From positions 1-29,855 of the forward strand of contig UQUV01000035.1 in the NCBI GenBank assembly GCA_900544305.1: 29,855 nucleotides of DNA, read 5' to 3'. The translations under genes were made by a program, and so were the position numbers. The notes beneath the pieces were generated by a model, which did not search any database, was not told where the DNA came from, and saw only the letters and a list, made by a program, of their open reading frames with translations. This DNA is from an uncultured Porphyromonadaceae bacterium. Lineage in GTDB: Bacteria > Bacteroidota > Bacteroidia > Bacteroidales > Muribaculaceae. This document shows, piece by piece, positions 23,441-29,855 of this stretch (position 1 is the stretch's first letter; each line of letters opens with the position of its first letter).

Positions 23441-25030
23441 TTATTTTTCTTGTTTCGTTTCCAGCAGTTTGTTTCGTGTAATGCGTTTGAAAAAGATGTC
23501 GCTGTTGCTTATTTCCGGCAATTTCGGTTCGTGAAGCTGCAGTCCGTTGCGGGCATAGAGGTAAAACGGAATCGGAATGCGGAACACTTCACGGATGGTG
23601 TCTTTGTATACAAGACGGTAACCGCTGTTTTCCATTAAAGGGGTAGGACGGCACGATTCCGGTAGGTCGGCACAGATGATGAAATCGGCTGTCTGCCGGC
23701 GGATGTCGTCATTGCGGAGCTGATGCATGTCGCCGGTAGCTCCGGTCTGCAATATCCAGTAGCGGCTCGCGGGTACAGCTTCCGAAATGACGTCAAACAT
23801 AGGCAGGTTGACGGTTGTCATTAGTCGGGGATGTTCCACTTGCGACATGTATGCTTCTGCTGTATAATATGCAGTACGGTCACTGTCATTCTTAGTGAAA
23901 AAATTGGGATGCTTCCACGGTTTTTGTCCGAGTCCGACGATTATGCCGGCAGCAATTACTGCCGTGAGTGCAATATGTCCTGTTCGGAACTGTGGCAGAC
24001 GAAGCCATTGTAATACGGACAAGAACAGGAAAATGCCGAAGGGTGCGGCGATAAGTATATAATGTCCGGTAATGTTGTGGCGAAGCGAGAGCAGGACAAA
24101 CCAAAGGACGAGTGCCGGCAACATCCATCGGTAGCGCGGCATGCGGACTGACATGAGAAACGAGCCAACCAGCAGTCCGAGAACGACAAGCGTGTAGGTC
24201 AATTTTCTGAATGAAAATGCCAACGGAAGTTCCTGCAGAAAATAGGTGCTGAGTGTTTCTTTCGGCGGTAGGCTTACCGTGCGCATTGTGTTGATGAAAT
24301 ATTCCTGTATGAAGTTGTCCAATAGCCCGGTAGCGATGAAGTAGACGGCAAAAGGAGCGGTCATGAGCAGAAAACCGCAGATGAGTGCTGTCGGTGTTTT
24401 CCATCTGTTTCCCGTCGTTTGGCTGAAATTGTGGACAAGCAGTGCGACTGCAAATCCCGCACACATGACGGCGTGGGAGTATTTTATCAGCAGGCAGGCG
24501 GCAATGGAGAGTCCGACAGTGAATGCTGCCGTTGCCGGTCGTTGCCGGTTTCCGTAAAATTCCCGGACTGTGACAAACAGCGAAGCGGCGATGAAGGGCA
24601 GGGAAAAATCCTCGGCTTTTGTCTCAAAATGCAGGGCATTGTAGAGAAAGAGAGAGGAGGCCAGTGTGGCGGCAAGCGACAGGCAGGTTTTTCCGCTCAG
24701 ACATTTTGCCGTTTTATACATGAAGAAAAGTGTTGTGGCTGAGGATAGGCATTCAAGCCAGAAAACGCCGATATAGCTTTGCGGACTGACGAGGTAGCCG
24801 ATGCCATAAATGAGCCAAAGCAGCGGACCTTTGGAATCGGCAAAATCAAGATAGGGTTGCAGTCCGAGCACCCATGATTTTCCGCAGGTAAAGTACCAGG
24901 CATTGTCGATATTCGTAAAAATGTCGTGGGTATAGGAATTGCGTGATGTCCAAAAAAGAATAAGGCAGACAAAGGCAAATATCAGCAGAAAAATATTGAA
25001 TTCAGATTGTTTTCTTTGGGTAGAAACCAT
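23441..25030 (-). CDS. GT-C type membrane glycosyltransferase (PMT/GT39-like)
   Basis: A 529-residue protein with about 10-12 hydrophobic helices in the first 400 residues and a soluble C-terminal part. The first outer loop has DNAWYF and PYLDFADSKGPLLWLIYG, close to the acidic loop of PMT_2/ArnT-like GT-C enzymes, which take sugar from polyprenyl-phosphate donors. Acceptor and sugar are unknown; lipid A, a surface glycan or protein O-glycosylation are possible. The start is set at ATG 25030, because the alternative at 25057 lies inside the -7 box at 25055-25062. The C-terminal soluble part (TADFIICADLP, YRLVYKDTIREVFRIPI) resembles those of Bacteroidales homologues as I recall them. It is a monocistronic minus-strand gene diverging from typA. 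Confidence 0.75.
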   Translation of the reverse strand: MVSTQRKQSEFNIFLLIFAFVCLILFWTSRNSYTHDIFTNIDNAWYFTCGKSWVLGLQPYLDFADSKGPLLWLIYGIGYLVSPQSYIGVFWLECLSSATTLFFMYKTAKCLSGKTCLSLAATLASSLFLYNALHFETKAEDFSLPFIAASLFVTVREFYGNRQRPATAAFTVGLSIAACLLIKYSHAVMCAGFAVALLVHNFSQTTGNRWKTPTALICGFLLMTAPFAVYFIATGLLDNFIQEYFINTMRTVSLPPKETLSTYFLQELPLAFSFRKLTYTLVVLGLLVGSFLMSVRMPRYRWMLPALVLWFVLLSLRHNITGHYILIAAPFGIFLFLSVLQWLRLPQFRTGHIALTAVIAAGIIVGLGQKPWKHPNFFTKNDSDRTAYYTAEAYMSQVEHPRLMTTVNLPMFDVISEAVPASRYWILQTGATGDMHQLRNDDIRRQTADFIICADLPESCRPTPLMENSGYRLVYKDTIREVFRIPIPFYLYARNGLQLHEPKLPEISNSDIFFKRITRNKLLETKQEK

Positions 25031-25054
25031 AGTAGGACGGTTGTATTTGTGGTG

Positions 25055-25062
25055 CAAATTTA
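25055..25062 (-). promoter_or_regulatory. -7 box (TAAATTTG) of the glycosyltransferase gene
   Basis: An exact TAnnTTTG on the minus strand, 24 bases upstream of the ATG at 25030. It rules out the longer frame. Confidence 0.6.
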
Positions 25063-25114
25063 GTGAAAAATTGTGGGTAATAGACGGGTAGAAAGCAAAA
25101 ACATACGGTTAGTG

Positions 25115-25146
25115 TTGTAGTATATTGGAGAAAAATAGTAATTTTG
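25115..25146 (+). promoter_or_regulatory. Promoter of typA
   Basis: A TTG (25115-25117), a 21-base spacer and the exact -7 box TAATTTTG (25139-25146). It lies downstream of the ATG at 25125, so translation must begin at 25173. Confidence 0.7.
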
Positions 25147-25172
25147 TAGCCAAATATAGGTATAGTTTTAAT

Positions 25173-26972
25173 ATGCAGAAAATTAGAAACATCGCCATCA
25201 TTGCCCACGTGGACCACGGAAAGACCACATTGGTGGACAAGATGCTGCTTGCGGGAAATCTCTTCCGCGAAAACCAGACAAAAGGTGAGTTGATTTTGGA
25301 CAACAATGACCTTGAACGTGAACGAGGCATCACAATCCTATCTAAAAACGTATCTATCAACTACAACGGCTACAAGATAAACATTATCGACACTCCGGGA
25401 CACTCGGACTTCGGTGGTGAAGTGGAACGTGTGTTGAATATGGCCGACGGCTGTCTGCTTTTGGTCGATGCTTTTGAAGGCCCGATGCCACAGACGCGCT
25501 TCGTGCTCCAGAAAGCTATACAAATGGGATTGAAACCGGTGGTGGTGATTAATAAGGTGGACAAACCGAACTGTCGTCCGGATGAGGTGAACGAAATGGT
25601 GTTCGACCTGATGTTCAATTTGAACGCTACTGAGGACCAGTTGGATTTCCCGACCATTTATGGTTCTGCAAAACAAGGTTGGATGAGCGACGACTGGCAA
25701 AAGCCGACCGACAATATTATACCGTTGCTTGACGCTATCATTAAATATATACCGGAACCGCAGGTATTGGAGGGTACTCCGCAAATGCTGATTACTTCAC
25801 TTGACTATTCTTCGTATGTCGGACGTATTGCCATCGGCCGCGTTCATCGTGGAGAGTTGCGTGAAGGCATGGAAATCGGTCTTTGCAAAAAGGACGGTTC
25901 TGTGGTGAAACAACGTATCAAGGAACTTCATGTGTTTGAAGGCATGGGACGTAAGCGCGTGGAAAGTGTGAAGTCGGGCGATATTTGTGCGCTTGTCGGC
26001 ATTGAAGGTTTTGAAATCGGTGATACTGTAGCCGATGCTCTCGAGCCGGAACCACTGGAACGTATTGCCATCGACGAACCGACCATGTCAATGACCTTCA
26101 CTATCAACGACTCTCCGTTCTTCGGTAAAGACGGTAAGTTTGTCACTTCCCGCCATATTGCTGAACGTCTGGAACGTGAGTTGGACAAGAACCTGGCTTT
26201 GCGTGTGAAGAAAGAACCTCATGAGGATGTATGGACGGTTTATGGCCGTGGCGTGCTTCACTTGTCGGTGCTTATCGAAACAATGCGTCGTGAAGGCTAT
26301 GAACTTCAAGTGGGACAACCGCAGGTTATTGTCAAGGAAATTGACGGACAGAAATGCGAGCCGATTGAATTGATGACAATCAATGTGCCGGAAGAATATT
26401 CCAGCAAGATTATCGATATGGCTACACGCCGTCGCGGTGAATTGGTATCAATGGTTACACAGAACGACCGTATTCAGATGGAATTCCATATCCCGTCGCG
26501 CGGTATCATCGGTTTGCGTAACAATGTGCTGACAGCTTCAGCCGGTGAGGCTATCATGGCTCATCAGTTCCTGGAATATCAGCCGTGGAAAGGCGATATC
26601 GAACGCCGTACAAACGGTTCGTTGATTGCCATGGAGTCGGGTACAGCCTATGCTTATGCCATCGACAAGCTTCAGGACCGTGGCCGTTTCTTCATTTTCC
26701 CGCAGGAAGAAGTTTATGCCGGACAGGTTGTGGGTGAAAATGCGAAGGACAACGATATCGTAGTCAATGTTACGAAGTCGAAGAAACTTACCAATATGCG
26801 TGCTTCGGGTGCCGACGACAAAGCCCGTATCATTCCTCCGGTGGTATTCAGCTTGGAAGAAGCGTTGGAATACATCAAGGAAGACGAATATGTGGAAGTT
26901 ACTCCGAACCACTTGCGTCTGCGCAAGATTATTCTTGACGAAACGGAGCGCAAGCGTGCCAACAAGAATTAA
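25173..26972 (+). CDS. typA: Ribosome-associated GTPase BipA/TypA
   Basis: A 599-residue translational GTPase related to EF-G and LepA that aids 50S assembly and stress or low-temperature growth. G motifs are AHVDHGKTTL (residues 11-20), the switch I segment ERERGITILSK, DTPGHSDFGGE, NKVDKP and SAKQGW. Domains II, III and V and the BipA-specific C-terminal domain follow. Characteristic BipA stretches are PSRGIIGLRNNVLTASAG and NAKDNDIVVNVTKSKKLTN, then NMRASGADDK. Length is typical. The ATG at 25173 follows the promoter by 27 bases and gives the family N-terminus (MQKIRNIAIIAHVDHGKTT). A terminator stands 21 bases past the stop. Confidence 0.96.
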   Translation: MQKIRNIAIIAHVDHGKTTLVDKMLLAGNLFRENQTKGELILDNNDLERERGITILSKNVSINYNGYKINIIDTPGHSDFGGEVERVLNMADGCLLLVDAFEGPMPQTRFVLQKAIQMGLKPVVVINKVDKPNCRPDEVNEMVFDLMFNLNATEDQLDFPTIYGSAKQGWMSDDWQKPTDNIIPLLDAIIKYIPEPQVLEGTPQMLITSLDYSSYVGRIAIGRVHRGELREGMEIGLCKKDGSVVKQRIKELHVFEGMGRKRVESVKSGDICALVGIEGFEIGDTVADALEPEPLERIAIDEPTMSMTFTINDSPFFGKDGKFVTSRHIAERLERELDKNLALRVKKEPHEDVWTVYGRGVLHLSVLIETMRREGYELQVGQPQVIVKEIDGQKCEPIELMTINVPEEYSSKIIDMATRRRGELVSMVTQNDRIQMEFHIPSRGIIGLRNNVLTASAGEAIMAHQFLEYQPWKGDIERRTNGSLIAMESGTAYAYAIDKLQDRGRFFIFPQEEVYAGQVVGENAKDNDIVVNVTKSKKLTNMRASGADDKARIIPPVVFSLEEALEYIKEDEYVEVTPNHLRLRKIILDETERKRANKN

Positions 26973-26993
26973 TTCAGCTAATAGAAATACAGC

Positions 26994-27029
26994 AGGCGGC
27001 TGTCGGAATTTCCAGCAGCCGCCTTTTTT
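26994..27029 (+). terminator. Terminator of typA
   Basis: A 9-base-pair stem, AGGCGGCTG with CAGCCGCCT (26994-27002 with 27016-27024), then a run of six T to 27029. Confidence 0.88.
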
Positions 27030-27154
27030 ATGGATGCCTGAAATTCATCAGGGGTGAAGGTTGCGTTCCGGAGCATGGATAATATATCGATTGTTAATCA
27101 ATTGCTTATGTAAGAGATAAAAAGCGAGAGGCAAAGGCCTGAATATAAAAAATG

Positions 27155-27191
27155 ACAGCAGTTAGTCCTCACGGATTGACTGCTGTTTTTT
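27155..27191. terminator. Second, orphan terminator-like hairpin after typA
   Basis: A 14-base-pair stem with two G-T wobbles and a tcac loop (27155-27168 with 27173-27186). T6 follows on the plus strand and A6 precedes it, so it can act in both directions. No supported gene ends here: typA already has a terminator at 27024. Confidence 0.7.
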
Positions 27192-27262
27192 GTGTCTATA
27201 ATGTGTTATGAGTAGTAGTATATTCTCTCGTTTAGTACCGATAGAACACTTATACAGGTATG

Positions 27263-27296
27263 TTTGTTCGAGAGAACATCAAAAAAAATACATTTG
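27263..27296 (+). promoter_or_regulatory. Promoter P1 of the 27372 gene, with overlapping palindrome
   Basis: TTTG (27263-27266), a 22-base spacer and the exact -7 box TACATTTG (27289-27296). The palindrome TGTTC-GAGA-GAACA (27265-27278) lies between the boxes, the position of a repressor operator. A copy of its core, TTCTCTCG, occurs at 27223-27230, matching CGAGAGAA at 27269-27276. Confidence 0.5.
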
Positions 27297-27341
27297 ACTT
27301 TTGTTTTATCTGTTGGGCGTATTATGTGCCCATATGCTTTC

Positions 27342-27349
27342 TACTTTTG
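27342..27349 (+). promoter_or_regulatory. -7 box P2 (TACTTTTG) of the 27372 gene
   Basis: A second exact TAnnTTTG box 22 bases before the ATG. No good -33 box was found at the right distance. Confidence 0.45.
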
Positions 27350-27371
27350 TAATGGAAAGGAGAAAGAACAG

Positions 27372-27686
27372 ATGAATATTGAAAAAGGAAAAATCGAGAG
27401 AGGTGATGAGGTCTACGCTACCTTGTCGTTGGCAGGCAAGACAATCGTTGAACTGAAACAGGTGAATGATGTGTCGGGCATTGAGGATGTCATGCGGAAA
27501 TTGCGTCTGTTGGCCGGATTGTACACAGGCATGGCACGGGTATATATCCGCAACCGTTCAAAGGGATGGGCCATGCAGCTGTCGATGCTGATGTGCAAGT
27601 CGGTCCGTTCGTTGCGTACGCGCTCGCAGCTTGTAGCCGAAGGTGTTTGCGACGCTACCGGCCAATATCTCATTCCTTTCGCATAA
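27372..27686 (+). CDS. Hypothetical protein, 104 residues
   Basis: A 104-residue basic cytoplasmic protein that I do not recognise. It begins MNIEKGKIERGDEVYATLSL and has no signal peptide. A helical middle (VSGIEDVMRKLRLLAGLYTG) leads into an Arg/Lys-rich segment, VYIRNRSKGWAMQLSM, then LMCKSVRSLRTRSQLVAEG. The basic helical part could bind nucleic acid, which is only an inference. The ATG at 27372 is preceded by an AAAGGAGAAAG leader, unusually Shine-Dalgarno-like for Bacteroidota. A longer frame from 27264 would start inside promoter P1 and is rejected. Tandem promoter boxes and a palindrome suggest regulated expression. The gene converges with the small TPR gene, 11 bases apart, with no obvious shared terminator. 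Confidence 0.6.
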   Translation: MNIEKGKIERGDEVYATLSLAGKTIVELKQVNDVSGIEDVMRKLRLLAGLYTGMARVYIRNRSKGWAMQLSMLMCKSVRSLRTRSQLVAEGVCDATGQYLIPFA

Positions 27687-27697
27687 AAATGTGCCGA

Positions 27698-27985
27698 CTA
27701 AGGGTTGTAGAGGTCGCGATGGTAGAAGTTCATGATTTCAAGTGCCGCTTCGTAGGCGCTCGCCGCAGGACTTTGGGGATTTATTTCCTTGGCCTTGCAG
27801 TAGTCGCTCATGGCATTCTTCCAGTTGTTGTGCTTGCGGTAGGCATTGCCGCGTAGATAATAATAGGTGTCGTTGTCGGGCTCGCCGGCAATCAGACGAT
27901 CAAGTATTTCAATGGCTTCCTGCGTGCGGTTGGCTTCCAGCAGGGCCTTTATTTCTTCCGTTGTAGGATGGGTTTGCATAGTCAT
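27698..27985 (-). CDS. Small tetratricopeptide repeat protein
   Basis: A 95-residue cytoplasmic protein with about one and a half TPR units: EAIEILDRLIAGEPDNDTYYY and then LRGNAYRKHNNWKNAMSDYC leading into KAKEINPQSPAA. It closes with the segment ALEIMNFYHRDLYNP, which I recall as a conserved ending of a short Bacteroidales TPR family. No signal peptide is present, so it is a small cytoplasmic adaptor. Start choices are ATG 27985 and 27979, both following the -7 box at 28005. It is divergent from the phytase gene and convergent with the 27372 gene. Confidence 0.82.
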   Translation of the reverse strand: MTMQTHPTTEEIKALLEANRTQEAIEILDRLIAGEPDNDTYYYLRGNAYRKHNNWKNAMSDYCKAKEINPQSPAASAYEAALEIMNFYHRDLYNP

Positions 27986-28004
27986 TTGGTTGCGTTTTGT
28001 GTTG

Positions 28005-28012
28005 CAAAGTTA
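28005..28012 (-). promoter_or_regulatory. -7 box (TAACTTTG) of the small TPR gene
   Basis: An exact TAnnTTTG box on the minus strand, 19 bases before the ATG at 27985. It lies back to back with the phytase promoter. Confidence 0.6.
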
Positions 28013-28030
28013 GTTTAAAATAGGGCAGGC

Positions 28031-28063
28031 TTGCTCATTTCCCGGGTTTATTTTATAACTTTA
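28031..28063 (+). promoter_or_regulatory. Promoter of the phytase gene
   Basis: TTG (28031-28033), a 22-base spacer and a -7 box TAACTTTA (28056-28063) with one mismatch to TAnnTTTG. It leaves a short AT-rich leader to the ATG at 28096. Confidence 0.4.
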
Positions 28064-28095
28064 CGGAAAAGAATCAACTCCATATCTGTTTTTTT

Positions 28096-29325
28096 ATGAA
28101 ACGCATTTGCACACTTGTCGGTTTATTGGCGGTTGTTTTTTCCGCTTTTTCCTTAGATTATAACGTCGGGCGAGCCAGTTTGTCGCCTTATCCTTCGGTG
28201 GAGTCGGTGGTTGCTTGTCCTGACTCGCTTCAGCCGTTCTTTATCAACCATGTCGGCCGTCACGGGTCGCGCTATCCGGCCGGTTCTTTACATACGAAAC
28301 TGATGAAAATGACGCTGGAAGATGCTGCTGCCAAGCAGACTATTACTGATTTGGGACGGGATTTTCTGGCAGAAGTCGACCGTGTGCTCACCGCTACCGG
28401 TAACCGTTGGGGGCAGTTGGATACAATTGGTGAGCAGGAGCATCGCGGAATAGCCCGCCGCATGTACAAGGCTTATCCCGATTTGTTTACAGAGGGAACT
28501 GTTCGTGCAGTTTCTTCCTATTCTCCGCGCAGCATCATGAGTATGTACTCGTTTACACACGAACTGACGCAGCAGTCTTCCGCCATTTCAGTAGAAACGG
28601 CGTCAGGACGACAATTTAATACACTTGTGCGCAATTTTGATATAGATGAAGAATATAAGGCATATCGAAATGATACGGCTTATGCCGGTGCGTATGGCCG
28701 CTATTTGGCACAAAACCTTACGGTTGAGCCGCTTCTTCGTCTGGTTGGTGAAAATTACGAGCTCGATTATGAAACGATTTCTGACCTGGCTTTGGCTGAG
28801 TACTACGTTGCGGCGGGAATGAACGCAATGGGGTTGGAGTTCGATGCTTCCAAATATTTTACTCTGGAAGAATATAAACGATTGTGGAGCATTTTCAATT
28901 TCCGCCAGTATCTGCTTTATTCGGCATCGGTGGTTTCTTCTCGCCCTGCTGAAATTGCCGGGCCACTGTTGCAGGACATTGTCATGACGGCCGACAGTGT
29001 TATCAACGGGAAATTGGATATCCGTGCCAAGTTGCGTTTCGGCCATGCCGAGACATTGATGCCGCTGATGGCGCTAATTCAGGCTCCGGGATGCTACTAC
29101 CTGTCTAACTACTTTGATTCAGTAGCCGATAATTGGAAAGACTATGAACAGTTTCCTATGGCTGCCAACCTGCAGCTGATTTATTTCCGTGGTCCCTCAG
29201 GTAAAGTTTATGTGCGTGTCGATTATAACGAAAAACCGATCCGTCTTTTGCCGGGACAGACTTCCGACTATGTAGAGTGGAGCAAATTGCGCAGCCGTTT
29301 TCTGGAACTGTTACCCCTTTATTGA
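28096..29325 (+). CDS. Secreted MINPP-like histidine phosphatase (phytase)
   Basis: A 409-residue histidine acid phosphatase. A signal peptide (MKRICTLVGLLAVVFSAFS) exports it. The catalytic RHGSRYP is at 55-61 (His56 is the phospho-acceptor) and the proton-donor motif is HAET (317-320). HAE in place of the HD of classical phytases marks the multiple inositol polyphosphate phosphatase group, which dephosphorylates phytate in gut Bacteroides. It would yield phosphate and lower inositol phosphates in the periplasm or outside. No lipobox is seen, so it is probably soluble. It stands alone between divergent promoters and its own terminator. Confidence 0.88.
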   Translation: MKRICTLVGLLAVVFSAFSLDYNVGRASLSPYPSVESVVACPDSLQPFFINHVGRHGSRYPAGSLHTKLMKMTLEDAAAKQTITDLGRDFLAEVDRVLTATGNRWGQLDTIGEQEHRGIARRMYKAYPDLFTEGTVRAVSSYSPRSIMSMYSFTHELTQQSSAISVETASGRQFNTLVRNFDIDEEYKAYRNDTAYAGAYGRYLAQNLTVEPLLRLVGENYELDYETISDLALAEYYVAAGMNAMGLEFDASKYFTLEEYKRLWSIFNFRQYLLYSASVVSSRPAEIAGPLLQDIVMTADSVINGKLDIRAKLRFGHAETLMPLMALIQAPGCYYLSNYFDSVADNWKDYEQFPMAANLQLIYFRGPSGKVYVRVDYNEKPIRLLPGQTSDYVEWSKLRSRFLELLPLY

Positions 29326-29362
29326 AATAATAGAGTTGTCAATTGCTGGCAATATATCCAAT

Positions 29363-29408
29363 AAATAGGAACTTTTAGAATTATTATTGTTCTAAAAGTT
29401 CCTATTTT
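29363..29408 (+). terminator. Terminator of the phytase gene
   Basis: A perfect 18-base-pair AT-rich stem (29363-29380 with 29390-29407), a nine-base loop and a short T tract, 38 bases past the stop. Confidence 0.85.
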
Positions 29409-29483
29409 ATAGTGTGAATGTTAAACTATGTTATACGCAATGATTTTTCTTGTGTAAACTATATGTTATAAAACATAATTATA

Positions 29484-29491
29484 TAACTTTG
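29484..29491 (+). promoter_or_regulatory. -7 box (TAACTTTG) in the AT-rich tail
   Basis: An exact TAnnTTTG followed by CATC, with no coding frame for at least 350 bases downstream. No firm -33 box is visible. Confidence 0.5.
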
Positions 29492-29681
29492 CATCAGTTT
29501 TTCATGGTATTAGATTTTAAGGTAGAAAGGTTATTAGTCGTGAGATTAGTAACTTTTTCTTTTTTATATATTTTGAAATAAATTAAAACTATTTAAATCG
29601 AAAAAGTGCCCTTTTCTGACCATTGATGGATGTGTTTTAGTCAGTCTGTTCAATAAATCCATAGTTATACATTATAATATT

Positions 29682-29705
29682 ATAATCAAATATTTGTTTG
29701 ATTAT
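29682..29705. repeat. Inverted repeat in the AT-rich tail
   Basis: ATAATCAAA (29682-29690) and TTTGATTAT (29697-29705) form a perfect 9-base-pair repeat around a six-base centre, TATTTG. There is no T tract after it, so an operator or leader hairpin is more likely than a terminator. Confidence 0.45.
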
Positions 29706-29855
29706 CTTGTGCTCTGTAGGTTTGCTCTTTGGTTCGTTTTGAATATATTGTTTGGTTTGGGCTTAAGTACATGACAAAAAATGTCGTTATGATTAATTAT
29801 CTAATTATCAACTTGTTATATTTTGAAAAGCCCTTGAAATTCAGTAACTTTAAAG

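Larger units (their letters stand above)
29409..29855. other. AT-rich stretch without a supported gene
   Basis: About 450 bases with no open frame worth calling on either strand and very low GC. It holds a good plus-strand -7 box (29484-29491), an inverted repeat (29682-29705) and a possible second promoter box TAACTTTA near 29845. It is most likely the upstream control region or long leader of a gene beyond the window edge. Confidence 0.6.

Noticed and set aside
25125..25172. Sixteen extra N-terminal residues for TypA
   Set aside because: The ATG at 25125 is upstream of the -7 box at 25139-25146 and would not be transcribed; family proteins start at the later ATG.
27264..27371. Longer N-terminus for the 104-residue hypothetical protein
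   Set aside because: It would begin inside promoter P1. The Shine-Dalgarno-like AAAGGAGAAAG stands just before the ATG at 27372.

Overview
The window looks like the chromosome of a member of the Bacteroidota, most likely Bacteroidales. Most promoters that can be seen carry the Bacteroidota -7 box TAnnTTTG. One secreted protein ends in a type IX secretion (T9SS) sorting tail. Several families typical of gut Bacteroidales are present (DUF6175, DUF4292, a PafA-type phosphatase, a MINPP-type phytase). No tRNA, rRNA, insertion sequence, CRISPR array or phage gene was seen.

Layout: positions 1-1950 carry an MFS exporter, a doubtful 44-residue reading frame and a Fur-family regulator. On the minus strand at 2031-4979 lie the secreted phosphatase PafA, preceded by a Pho-box-like repeat, and prfB (RF2), which needs a programmed +1 frameshift. 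Positions 5237-12287 are a tight seven-gene plus-strand operon of secreted or outer-membrane proteins: two related small proteins, a small beta-barrel, a DUF6175 protein, a two-part periplasmic protein, a WG-repeat protein and one unrecognised protein. It has a clear promoter and a strong terminator. This operon is the best candidate here for an undescribed system, probably an envelope assembly.

On the minus strand, 12373-15860 holds a T9SS-exported endonuclease I behind rlmN. Next comes an operon read dut, TPR protein, DUF4292 lipoprotein, EnvC-like protein with a degenerate LytM domain, FemAB/GNAT-like transferase and Wzx-type flippase (22927 down to 15976). It joins nucleotide-pool hygiene to envelope building and cell-wall splitting. 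rpsO and a GT-C-type membrane glycosyltransferase follow.

From 25173 the plus strand carries typA/bipA, an unrecognised 104-residue protein with tandem promoters and a palindrome, a small minus-strand TPR protein and a MINPP-like phytase. The last 450 bases are AT-rich and hold no gene that I can support, but contain a good promoter box and an inverted repeat. Start codons were moved downstream of the longest frame for pafA, the nuclease gene, rlmN, the glycosyltransferase, typA and the 27372 gene, guided by signal peptides, family N-termini and promoter boxes.
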